In this document: positions 28,434 to 37,700 of the stretch, in pieces | Layout: every line of letters starts with the position of its first letter | How positions within the stretch are numbered: position 1 is the first letter of the stretch | From: Chitinimonas viridis | GTDB lineage: Bacteria > Pseudomonadota > Gammaproteobacteria > Burkholderiales > Chitinimonadaceae | Assembly (NCBI RefSeq): GCF_030409555.1 | Contig: NZ_JAUFPU010000003.1 | Coordinates: forward strand, 62,001-126,000 | Direction: 5' to 3' | DNA: 64,000 nt | The notes under the pieces: model-generated | The model's database searches: none | Told to the model about the DNA's origin: nothing | Seen by the model: only the letters and a program-made list of their open reading frames with translations | Program-made: the position numbers and the translations under genes

Positions 28434-30719
28434 TTAGTTAGGCGAGCTGCAGCTAACGCTGGTGCCATATGGGCTGCTGAAGCCAGGAGGCGAGATGGTC
28501 TCGTCATCATAGTCCCCGGCCAAGCCGCTGAGGCCAAAAATCGCCGAGGAAGATGCTTCACTACCCTGGACGGTTGCGCGTGCGGTCAGGGCAACCTGAA
28601 CCCACCGCGCCTTGTCCTTGGTATATCCGACGCGGATCGTCGCACTGCCGGCGGCATTGGTAAGCACTTTGGCGGGCGAGGCTGCGGCAACAAAGCCAGG
28701 ATCTAGCTCACCGTTACCATTAAAGTCTTCACCCGGTTCCAGTATGCCGTTGTTGGCGCCAACACCATTAAGCGCGTCAACAAAGGTGTCTTCGTTGGCA
28801 CATGAAGTGGCTGGCAACAACTGGACACAGCTGAGGACTGGCGGGATCTGGCCGTTGCTACCAACCTGATAGCTACCCACTGGGCAGGCGGGGTCAGTAG
28901 TGGTGAATTGTTGCGTGCCACCTGTTGCTGCCCAAGTAGTACCCGTCCAATAGTGGGTGCCCTTGTAATACTTCACGGGAACCACTGAGAACGTGACCTC
29001 TGCATTGGCCACGGGATTGCCAGCCGCATCAGTGACAATGGCGGTGTAGGGCATGCCATACTCGGTCGCACTCACTACGTCGATGGTATTGCCAGTACCC
29101 AGGCGAACAAACAGTGCTTGGCCTGCGACAGTCAGGCGTGCTGTGGAGGTGACCGCTGTATCCTGTACGGTTGCGGTGATCACCACGCTATCCTTGGAGC
29201 TGGTGGTATTGCCCGCGGTGTAGGTGGTGCTCGTCTGTCCTGCACTGTCAGTCACGCCCTTGGCAACGCTGAGGGTACCACCTGTGGTGTCACTTAGCGT
29301 AAACGACACCGTCTTGTTTTTAACCAGGTTGTTCTTGGCATCACGAACGGTGGCGGTGATTGCTGTCTTGCCGCGCGGGGCGACGGTTGAGGACTCGACC
29401 TGCAGATTGAGCTTGTTCGGCGCAATCGAGACATATTCCACCAGATACTGCGACGACACCGAGCCGCTTTCGGCGGTAATCACGGCGGCGCCCGCCGTAT
29501 CTGCCTGGGCAGTTACGTAGGCAGAGCCCGACGCGTCCGTGATAGCCGAGGCTGGGCTAATGGTGCCGCGGGTAGAGGTAAAGGTGACAGTTTTACCAAC
29601 TTGGGGTACGCCTGCGTTCAGGTAGCGAGCTGTAATGACGACAGGGGTATCCAGATTGAACTCGGGCGAACTGCCGGCAGGGAAGTTGGTGCCAGCTTGG
29701 CCAGGGGCTGCGACAACCGTAAAGCTTTGGTTGCTGACGGCCATGGCTAGAGTGCCACGCTCATTCAAGGCCGATGCGGAAATGTTATCTGTGCCTGGGT
29801 TGACCGCGTTGTAACGGACGGTGGCTTGACCGGAAGAGTCAGTGGAGACCGAGGTAACATTGGCGCCATTGACACTGAAGGTGTTGCCGATGATGGAGCC
29901 CAGCGTCAGCGTCTGTCCAGCGATGGCACGACCTGCGCCATCCTGCAGGCGTATGGTCAGCTGAGTGTTGTTACCCACGACCAGGGAGTTAACACCGGCG
30001 ATGGTAATTTTGGTGCCTGCCAAGCGTACTGTGCTGGTGGCAGTCAGCGAGCCAACCTTGGCGGTGACGGTGATATCACGCGTGGTCTTGTCATCGCCGC
30101 TGCTGAGTACAGCGCTGGCTCGGCCAGCCGCATCGGAAACGCCGTTGTTGGTTACAGTCAGCGCACCGGAGTTGGCAGAGAACACCACGGTTTGGCCGCT
30201 GACGGTGTTGTTGTTGGCGTCCTTGACCAATGCAGTGACATCAATCGTAGAAGAGCCATCTGCCAGCAGGTTGCCGCTGCTCACCAGCAGTTGCAGCGAA
30301 GCCACCGATACACCTACGGAGGTGTTGTTGTAGCTGAGGCTGGACTTGGTGCCACTGCTCGATGTGGCGGTGATGGCGGCCGAGCCGATGTTTGGGCCTG
30401 AGGACAGCGTGATGGTCGCCGTACCGGTGGAATCGGTGATCCACACGCCAGAAGCGGGGGACATGATGCCGAACAGCGCATCTGTAGTGAAGGTGATGGT
30501 CTGGCCTACCTTGGGAGCACCGGCACCATCCTTGAGTACTGCAGTAACGGTGGCTGGCTGACCTGCAGACAGTGAGCTGATGCTCATTGTCAGTGTCAGG
30601 GTTTCCTTCTTGGAGGCTTCGGAGTCACTGCCGCCAGGGCCGCCACAGGAGGCTAGGGCAATGGCCACCAGAACCAGGGCGAAGCGCCACAGTTCGTGCC
30701 ATATACTGAATTTGCGCAT
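28434..30719 (-). CDS. Large lipoprotein with about six bacterial Ig-like (Big_1-type) repeats
   Basis: The 761 residues start with a lipoprotein signal ending in IALASC (Cys about 25). Then come about six repeats, each ending in a strand pattern like TDSxGxAxxxxxA (ITDSTGTATITL, VSDAAGRASAVL, STDSSGQATVRY, ITDASGSAYVTA, VTDSAGQTSTTY, LTNAAGSATIRV), with intermediate KVGQTITFT/TVSGQTVVFS strands. This matches the Big_1/invasin fold. Near 664-675 a calcium-loop-like EDFNGNGELDPG interrupts the last repeat, in a region with three cysteines. It is divergent from the minor pilin operon. Likely a surface or periplasmic adhesin or pilus-associated protein; the role is inference. Confidence 0.8.
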   Translation of the reverse strand: MRKFSIWHELWRFALVLVAIALASCGGPGGSDSEASKKETLTLTMSISSLSAGQPATVTAVLKDGAGAPKVGQTITFTTDALFGIMSPASGVWITDSTGTATITLSSGPNIGSAAITATSSSGTKSSLSYNNTSVGVSVASLQLLVSSGNLLADGSSTIDVTALVKDANNNTVSGQTVVFSANSGALTVTNNGVSDAAGRASAVLSSGDDKTTRDITVTAKVGSLTATSTVRLAGTKITIAGVNSLVVGNNTQLTIRLQDGAGRAIAGQTLTLGSIIGNTFSVNGANVTSVSTDSSGQATVRYNAVNPGTDNISASALNERGTLAMAVSNQSFTVVAAPGQAGTNFPAGSSPEFNLDTPVVITARYLNAGVPQVGKTVTFTSTRGTISPASAITDASGSAYVTAQADTAGAAVITAESGSVSSQYLVEYVSIAPNKLNLQVESSTVAPRGKTAITATVRDAKNNLVKNKTVSFTLSDTTGGTLSVAKGVTDSAGQTSTTYTAGNTTSSKDSVVITATVQDTAVTSTARLTVAGQALFVRLGTGNTIDVVSATEYGMPYTAIVTDAAGNPVANAEVTFSVVPVKYYKGTHYWTGTTWAATGGTQQFTTTDPACPVGSYQVGSNGQIPPVLSCVQLLPATSCANEDTFVDALNGVGANNGILEPGEDFNGNGELDPGFVAAASPAKVLTNAAGSATIRVGYTKDKARWVQVALTARATVQGSEASSSAIFGLSGLAGDYDDETISPPGFSSPYGTSVSCSSPN

Positions 30720-31123
30720 AAATATTAATTCCTTTTCTGAGCTTGAGCGCGGAAGTTGTTCAGAGATAAGGCAAATTTAACTTGGGCCATCCGCATTCAT
30801 ATGGCATTTAACGCCAAGTTAATTGCAAAATCAATCTTGGCTGATTTAAAGCGTCAATATCGTGCAGAAGCGATGCACGGTACTTAAGCAACGCCTTATC
30901 GAGCGCTGCTGGTTTGCTGCGCTGCGCCGGGTAGGGGCGGTTGCCCGACATGATAATGACATTGACCCCCGACCGTAAGCCCCCTGAGAATGTCGGCCCC
31001 TGCTTGCACGTGGCATGCAGGCAGTGCCATTGATCCGTCCTATGATGACGCTGGTCGCATCAAGATGACATCGTCTTGGCGCCCGTCTGATAATCCAAAC
31101 CAAGCTGAACTGGGGAGAGCATC
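30720..31123. other. 404-bp divergent regulatory region between Ig lipoprotein and pilin operon
   Basis: No gene is supported. The Ig-proximal 150 bp are AT-rich and contain a spaced inverted repeat listed separately. TTGACC (30963-30968) followed after 17 nt by TGAGAA is a weak candidate promoter toward the pilin operon. AGGAATTAAT next to 30720 offers a ribosome site (AAGGA) for the Ig gene on the minus strand. Confidence 0.4.
30777..30822. promoter_or_regulatory. Spaced inverted repeat upstream of the Ig lipoprotein gene
   Basis: TTAACTTGG (30777-30785) and CCAAGTTAA (30814-30822) are perfect 9-bp inverted copies separated by 28 bp, 60-100 bp upstream of the Ig lipoprotein start. They could be paired half-sites for a dimeric or looping regulator. 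Confidence 0.45.
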
Positions 31124-31561
31124 GTGAACAAGACGCAACATGGATTTACCCTTATCGAAATCATGATTGTGGTGGCAATCATCGGGGTGCTGCTGGCTAT
31201 TGCTGTCCCTAACTACCGGGAACATGTCGTGCGTTCGCACGCTACGGCGGCGCAAAGCCTGATTGCCGACCAGCGTGTCCGGCTGGAGCAGTCGTATCAG
31301 GATAGGCGCCGGTATGGTAATGCAGGGGTTTGCGATGTCGCCATGCCGACGGACAAGAACTTCACGCTGGCGTGTGACGCGCCGGGTAATCAGGCGCAGA
31401 CCTATCTGCTGACCATTTCCTCCAAGGGAGCATCCGGTCTTGGCGTTAACGGCATGGTCTTCACCGTCACTGAGACCAATGTTCGCCGAACCACTGCGTT
31501 CCCCGGTGCGGCTGGCTTGCCCAAGAACTGCTGGATATCGACCAAAGCTGGGGTTTGCTAA
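31124..31561 (+). CDS. pilE: Type IV pilin-like protein (PilE family)
   Basis: The 145-residue prepilin has a six-residue basic leader and the cleavage site HG|FTLIEIMIVV, with Glu at mature position 5. A C-terminal domain with two cysteines about 40 residues apart near the end (NCWISTKAGVC, plus CDVAMP and LACDAP earlier) gives possible disulfides. The start is GTG at 31124 after GGGGAGAG. It heads the cluster pilE-fimT-pilV-pilW-pilX-pilY1. It resembles the PilE minor pilin that closes such clusters in Pseudomonas, so it is more likely a minor than the major pilin. Confidence 0.88.
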   Translation: MNKTQHGFTLIEIMIVVAIIGVLLAIAVPNYREHVVRSHATAAQSLIADQRVRLEQSYQDRRRYGNAGVCDVAMPTDKNFTLACDAPGNQAQTYLLTISSKGASGLGVNGMVFTVTETNVRRTTAFPGAAGLPKNCWISTKAGVC

Positions 31562-31570
31562 GGCGCCGCC

Positions 31571-32203
31571 ATGGATAACTTCCAATTTTCCAGTCTGCGT
31601 CGCGGCCACGGTTTCAGCCTGGTTGAGATGATGGTGGTAGTGCTTATCATCGGGGTGCTGATGGCCGTAGGTGTGCCCAGCTATCGTGCCTGGATCGAGA
31701 ACAGTGGCGTGCGCGCACGTGCCGATGCCTTGATGGATGGTATGCGGCAGGCGCGTATGGAGGCGATCAAGAACAATGCCTCAGTGCGTTTTTCGCTGGC
31801 GAACGGCACCTCCTGCATACCGACCAACGGCGCACCGCATTGGGTGATCTGGCAAGACACGGCAGCTGTGCCAGCGGCGATTGCCGGGTGCAATGATGCG
31901 CGGATACTTGTCGCCTCGGGCTCCGACAAAGTGGGTGCTAATGCGGTCATTACCCATCGGCTTGTCAATGTTGCGCGCGTGCCAACTGGCGACATCCCTA
32001 ACACCATACAGTTCTCTGCGCTGGGGCGGGTTGTAGACAATATCCAAGGGGGCTGGTGGGTAGATATTGATTTGCCAGCAACTGTGTTGCCATTGGAGAA
32101 GTCGCGTAACTTGCGCATTACCGTTAGCCAAGGTGGGGAGTTGCGCATGTGCGACCCAGATGCCGAGAATCTTTTTCCTCTCAATGACCCACGTAGGTGC
32201 TGA
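31571..32203 (+). CDS. fimT: GspH/FimT-family minor pseudopilin
   Basis: The 210 residues have a prepilin site GHG|FSLVEMMVVVLIIGVLMAV with Glu5, followed by a GspH-type beta domain (MRQARMEAIKNNASVRF, and a C-terminal IQFSALGRVVDN). FimT/FimU proteins belong to the initiation complex for type IV pilus assembly, and some FimT bind DNA during competence. The gene starts nine bases after pilE ends and overlaps the start of pilV, so it is translated within the operon. FimT versus FimU is not resolved by sequence reading alone. Confidence 0.88.
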   Translation: MDNFQFSSLRRGHGFSLVEMMVVVLIIGVLMAVGVPSYRAWIENSGVRARADALMDGMRQARMEAIKNNASVRFSLANGTSCIPTNGAPHWVIWQDTAAVPAAIAGCNDARILVASGSDKVGANAVITHRLVNVARVPTGDIPNTIQFSALGRVVDNIQGGWWVDIDLPATVLPLEKSRNLRITVSQGGELRMCDPDAENLFPLNDPRRC

Positions 32204-32649
32204 ACGTGAAACCCTCTAACCACCCTAATTTCTCATCGCGCACGTTACGTGGACAGGCAGGTGTGATGCTGCTTGAGGCGCTGGTGGCGCTGGTGATTTT
32301 TTCCCTGGGCTTGTTGGGTTTGGTGGCGTTGCAGGCTCGTGCCATCACGATGGATCTCGACTCACGCCATCGTGGTGAGGCGGCAACAATGGCCAACCAG
32401 TTGCTGGCCAATATGTGGGCTGCCAATCCAGCTACGGTGAAAACCACCTATGCGACAGGCACGACCGCTTTTAATACCTGGGCGAACGAAGTGGCGGGGG
32501 TGTTGCCTGGTGCTGCCACATATCCGCCCACCATTGCTTGGTCGGCGCCAACAGCGGGTCGCCAAAACCGGGTGACGGTAACGGTGAGCTGGAAATTACC
32601 GTCGTCTGATGTGAGAACCTACACCACCACTGCTGAAGTGGTGCAGTAA
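32197..32649 (+). CDS. pilV: Type IV pilus minor pilin PilV
   Basis: The 150-residue prepilin has the PilV-type cleavage site QAG|VMLLEALVALVIFSLGLLGL, with Glu5 and the typical SLGLLGLVALQARA helix. GTG at 32197 overlaps the end of fimT; a second GTG at 32206 is possible. PilV with FimT/U, PilW and PilX forms the tip priming complex that also displays PilY1. Confidence 0.9.
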   Translation: MLNVKPSNHPNFSSRTLRGQAGVMLLEALVALVIFSLGLLGLVALQARAITMDLDSRHRGEAATMANQLLANMWAANPATVKTTYATGTTAFNTWANEVAGVLPGAATYPPTIAWSAPTAGRQNRVTVTVSWKLPSSDVRTYTTTAEVVQ

Positions 32650-32671
32650 AACCATAACAAGGCAGGATGCC

Positions 32672-33946
32672 GTGATTACCACGCCCGATTTTCCCCGCCG
32701 CCATATGCAGTCAGGCATCAGCCTGGTTGAAATCATGGTTGGCATGGTTGTCGCCCTTATCACTACGGTTGCCATCATGGAAACCTACCGTGGTTATGAA
32801 GGGCAACGCCGTACAACAGGTGCCAGCAGCGAATCGCAGACCAGCGGGCAGTTTGCCCAGTACCAACTGGACAGAGACTTGCGCATGGCGGGCTATGGCC
32901 TGACCAATGTGCGTGCAGGGGTGGGCTGCAATTTTGGTGCGGCCTATGCGGCAAGCCTGGGGCCTACCGGTATTTTTCCTGTGCCGCCAGCTGCCCCTGC
33001 TGGTCTAAACGCGCCAGTGATACTACCGGTGTTGATTGCTGATGGCGGGGCTGCTGCGGATGGCATACGCGTCATGCGTGCCACGGGTGGAAATGCCATT
33101 CCCTTCAACGGCGTGGTACCGCCATTGGCTCCGACTACCTTCAATGTGACCGCGGCGCGGTCCAATGTGGCTTTCATGGTGAATCGTGGCGACCTGGCCT
33201 TGCAGATCAACACCATCGCTGGCACTTGCCAGCTTGGTCAGGTGACCAATGATCCCGATAACAATAATCTGACACAGATTGCCTTTACGCCGGGTGGCGC
33301 CACTTGTTCACGCAATGCCTGCCCCAGCAGCACCTTCAATCAGCTAACCGCGTTGGTGGGGGCTACCGAACTCGCCCATCTGGGCACCTTGTCGGTACAG
33401 AGTTATACCGTACGCAACAACGCCATGAATGCAACTAACGGCGTGCTTGGCGCCAGCTATGATGGCGTCGGAGCTCTGCGCGCGACCGCACCCGCGATCG
33501 CAACCATGGCAGGTCAGGCGGAGGTCTTGCGCCTGGCAGATCAGGTTATCGACCTGCAGGCACAGTATGGGGTTGATACCGTACCAGCCGATGTGGTCAC
33601 CGATATCAGCAATTGGGTTGAGCCGACGGGCGTCTACGCGGCTGCGGCATTGACCCCCATACAGGCCAGAATGATACGTGGCGTACGCTTCGCTATCGTG
33701 TCCCGTAACAATTTGCGGGAGCGGCCTACTGATGGTGTGAATTGCGATGCCACGCCACCGGCAGTGCAAGCGGCCTCGGTACGGGCCATTACCTTTCCCA
33801 ATGGTCCCGCCATTAATGTGGATATGGCTCGTGGCAGCCTACCGACCGATGGCCCTAATGAATGGCGCTGCTACCGCTACCAGGTGTTCACCGGAGTTGT
33901 GCCTCTTCGTAACATGATCTGGAATACGCGAGGCATCGAGCCATGA
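32672..33946 (+). CDS. pilW: Type IV pilus minor pilin PilW
   Basis: The 424-residue protein has the site QSG|ISLVEIMVGMVVALITTVAIM with Glu5, characteristic of PilW, and a large beta-rich C-terminal domain with Cys pairs (GTCQLGQ, CSRNACPSS). It is somewhat longer than many PilW proteins. The start is a GTG at 32672. Its end overlaps the pilX start by four bases (ATGA). Confidence 0.9.
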   Translation: MITTPDFPRRHMQSGISLVEIMVGMVVALITTVAIMETYRGYEGQRRTTGASSESQTSGQFAQYQLDRDLRMAGYGLTNVRAGVGCNFGAAYAASLGPTGIFPVPPAAPAGLNAPVILPVLIADGGAAADGIRVMRATGGNAIPFNGVVPPLAPTTFNVTAARSNVAFMVNRGDLALQINTIAGTCQLGQVTNDPDNNNLTQIAFTPGGATCSRNACPSSTFNQLTALVGATELAHLGTLSVQSYTVRNNAMNATNGVLGASYDGVGALRATAPAIATMAGQAEVLRLADQVIDLQAQYGVDTVPADVVTDISNWVEPTGVYAAAALTPIQARMIRGVRFAIVSRNNLRERPTDGVNCDATPPAVQAASVRAITFPNGPAINVDMARGSLPTDGPNEWRCYRYQVFTGVVPLRNMIWNTRGIEP

Positions 33947-34662
33947 TCCCTATGTACTCTTATTCGGCCGGGCCAGTGCCAGGCATGGCGCGGCAACGCG
34001 GTGTGGTGCTGTTAATCTCCCTGATTGCCCTGGTGGCGTTGACACTAGCCGGTTTGGCCATCGTCCGGCAGGTTGATACGGCTACGCTGGTGACCGGTAA
34101 TCTGACTTTCCGGCAGTCCAGCATCAATACGGCAGATCTGGCCGTCGAGCATATGGCAGATATCAGCAGCAGTGGTGGGTTTGGCATACTGAATACGGTA
34201 GAGACCCGTTATCACAACAACTACGGCGGCTGGTATCGCTCAACCTTGTTTACCGAGGAAAACCCAACCTCACCATGTGTCGCCACTGATTTGAATTGCA
34301 TCAAGACCTCGGGCATACCCAACGCGCTGCGCGCTGCCGGCAAGTGTAAAAGTAGCAGCGATGCAGCGGCCTCAGCTTTGCGTGCGGTATGGGATGAGGC
34401 GTCTGGCAACTGTGCCGTAATGGTACTAGAGCGGATGTGCCGGAATACCGGGCAGGCTAGCGCCAATCATTGTGTGTTGTTCAACCAGGCCCAGGTGGGG
34501 GGCAAGTGGACCCAAGGGCAGACTGGTGACGGTACCAACAGTTCCGACATAGTCCCGCCGCAGAACGGTGTGGGCATGCGTCTGAGTGTCCGAGTGGACG
34601 GTCCGCGCGGTACTACCTCTTATCTGCAGACCATACTGATCTACCCCTTGCCAGATACCTGA
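33943..34662 (+). CDS. pilX: Type IV pilus minor pilin PilX
   Basis: The 239-residue protein has the PilX-type N-terminus RQRG|VVLLISLIALVALTLAGLAIVRQ. As in other PilX proteins, the Glu at mature position 5 is missing. The rest has four cysteines that could form disulfides, including CVATDLNCIK and CRNTGQASANHC. It lies between pilW and pilY1, as in Pseudomonas-type minor pilin clusters. Confidence 0.9.
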   Translation: MIPMYSYSAGPVPGMARQRGVVLLISLIALVALTLAGLAIVRQVDTATLVTGNLTFRQSSINTADLAVEHMADISSSGGFGILNTVETRYHNNYGGWYRSTLFTEENPTSPCVATDLNCIKTSGIPNALRAAGKCKSSSDAAASALRAVWDEASGNCAVMVLERMCRNTGQASANHCVLFNQAQVGGKWTQGQTGDGTNSSDIVPPQNGVGMRLSVRVDGPRGTTSYLQTILIYPLPDT

Positions 34663-34731
34663 TCCCTGCTCGGTAAGTTGCCGCCGGATCCAGTAATTAC
34701 ATCTCCACGTGATAGTGAGAGGAAACTAGTC

Positions 34732-37700
34732 ATGTCAGACTCCAAGTCATTTGCCACCAAGACCCTAGTGGCCATGTTGGCCCTGTGCCAGGTCGTCAGC
34801 GTAGAGGCAGTGGTGCCGCCGCTGGGGAATACCCCGCTCAACCAGACCAGTCTGGTCGAACCCAATTTGATGTTTGTTTACGATACATCGGGCAGTATGG
34901 CTTGGAGCCATGTGCCAGATCATGGCTCTAGCTTGAACGGCGATAGCTTGGCGAACGCCAATGTTGTTCCGGCTACGGTGGGCTACAAGAACGCACTGTG
35001 CAACTCGCTGGCGTTTAATCCCGCACTGACCTACGACCCACCAACCAGGGCGGATGGCACGTTGTTCCCGAATAGTACTTGGACAAGTGCTTATTACGAT
35101 GGATTACGTACCAGCAAGGCTAGCGCCACTAATACGCCCTCCATGCCCTTTAGCGGTTATGGCGCTACGATTGATCTTTCAAGCGAATATTTTGCCTGGG
35201 ACTTGGAAGAGGCTGCGCTTAGTTTAACGCCCTTCCGTCGAGGTAATAATAACGCGGGATCTGCTATCAATTCTGTGGGAAACGGTGCTTCACTAAATGT
35301 GGTCAGGAAGGCTGCTGCTGGGGACCCCAGCCCTAAGGTCGTGGTTTCTGGTGCTGGCCCGAATTATGTCGTTAGGGTCTATCCCGGTAGTGTTTCGGCG
35401 ACGCATAATTATCAACTCAATGATTTGGTTGCGCTATTGCAACCTGCTTCGATAGCAGGCATATATCGGGTAACAAATGTCGTCAATCTGGCAGCTGCTA
35501 CCAGCTACTTTGAGTTCAGTCTGCAAACTACTGCTGCCCTCCCTACGGTTGCTTCAGGCACCAACTGGCATTTTCGGGAGCCTGAGACCAATGGGAATAA
35601 TCTTGGGGATAGCCAGCTGTATGTATTTGGTACGGGCAGCCCCTACACTGCCTATTTGGTAACCAATGGTATACAGGCGCGTATGTTGGATGGCTACCGC
35701 GTCATAGATATCGACACACAGGGCGGATATGCCAACTACAATGGGACCTACAATCTGCTGGATGTAAATTCCGTTGATGGCAACAACGGTTTTGCTAAGT
35801 TTCAGGTCACTACCAACTACTTGCCTGGTACTGCGGGCACGCAGGATGACGATATAGGCCGTTTCTATCAGGCAACAGAATTACCCTCCGCGGCACATTA
35901 CTATGCTTATACGGGTACGGATCCTGCGCCGACAGATCATACGGATGTAAAGTGCAAGGAAGCACCAACTGTTTCGATAGTGGATAGCAAGAAAGTATTG
36001 GGTAACTCCACCAATTTTACAAAGGTGTTGATACCGCTACCGACTGTAGACCCGATAGACACCTTGTACAAGACCGATGGCGGTGCGCCTATCACGATGA
36101 CCAAGGCGGAGCTCAATCGGCGGTTTGCCAACTGGTTTACTTATTATCGCCGCCGCAGCATGACCATGAAGTCGGCTGTCAGTACGGCATTTGGTTCGAT
36201 CGATGGCGATTATCGGGTCGGCTTTATGACTATTCATGCCCAGCCCAGCCATATCACTACCGCTGGTGGTTCGTCTTTCCGCCCTGTGGGCAAGTTTGTT
36301 GGTACCACAACAGGTACGGTGCGCGGGAATTGGTATTCCACGTTGTTTGCGGCACCCGAAAGTGGCAGTACACCATTGCGTGAGGCTTTGGCCGGCGTGG
36401 GGCGCTATTACGGCAACAAATATAGCGCTACTGTCGCAGACCCCATGTACAGCAACCTCAATGGCGGGGCATGCCAACGTAACTACACCATCCTTTCCAC
36501 TGATGGTATGTGGAACTCCAACACCCCCAACCCGCTGAATTGTTCGAACTGCGCAGTGGGGTTAACGGCAACGCCAAGTAATGATTCCAATACTGTGCTG
36601 GATGCCGACAGTGCCACAGGGCCGGCAACCTTTGCTCCCTTCCGGTTGCGCAGCGACGGCGCATTCGATGGCAAGAACTCCTCCGGCACCTTGGCTGACG
36701 TAGCATTGCATTACTATGGTCAGGATATCCGCCCCGATCTGCCCAATAATTACGGAACGGCCAACCCCGCCAACTTCCAGAACATGGTGTCTCATACCAT
36801 AGGCTTGGGTTTGTCCGGCAGGCTGAAGTTCATTGAGGACTATAAAACCTCGGTGGATCCAGCTTCAGACTTCAACCGTATCAAAACCGGTGTGGCAACG
36901 TGTAGCGCGGCGGGGGGGGGCACGGGCGCCTCGGTATGTGACTGGCCCGATGCCAACACCGGCAACCCGAATGGCACCTACCCCGAACGGGTCGATGACC
37001 TGTGGCATGCGGCGGTCAACGGACGTGGCACTTTCTTCTCAGCCAAGGACCCTGGTTCGCTGGCGCGCGGCTTGATCAAGGCGCTGACCGATATCAAGGC
37101 TGATGTGTTCAAGGCGGTGGCACCGAGTACCGCCAGCCCGGTGCTGTCGGATGATGACAACGTGGCCTATGTGGCGTCCTACCGCAATGGTAGCTGGTCC
37201 GGCCGGCTTGAGGCCAAGCTGATCAATCCTGAGACAGGCGAGTACCTGCCCGGAGCTCCGATCTGGCGTGCACATCAGAAGCTGGATGCCGCGGTACTCT
37301 CTGGTGGTGGCACTGGTTGGGATACACAGCGGCGTATTGCCGTGGGTACCGGCAGCGGCACCGCCGTGCCATTCCGTTGGGCCAGCCTACCGGCAGGGCA
37401 TCGGACCGTACTTGAGGACGGTAAGACGGCGGCGTATGGCGAAAGCCTGCTGAACTATCTGCGCGGGGACAAGAGCAATGAGGGTGAGTCGGGTAACAAG
37501 TTGTTCCGCGCTCGTGGCGACGATACGGTCGGTGACACCACCATTGGTATTCTGGGGGACATCATCAACTCGCGCCCCGTGGTGTTGAGCAAGGCGACTT
37601 CACGCTACAGTCAGGATTACCACGAGGGCTACGATGCCTTTGTTACTTCGGTCAAGAATCGCCCGCCAGTTGTGTATGTCAACAGCAACGATGGCATGCT

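Noticed and set aside
31008..31034. Sigma-54 promoter upstream of the pilin gene
   Set aside because: TGGCAC/TGGCAT-like sequences are present around a TGGCA...TGCCA dyad, but the -12 element and its spacing do not fit TGGCAC-N5-TTGC on either strand.
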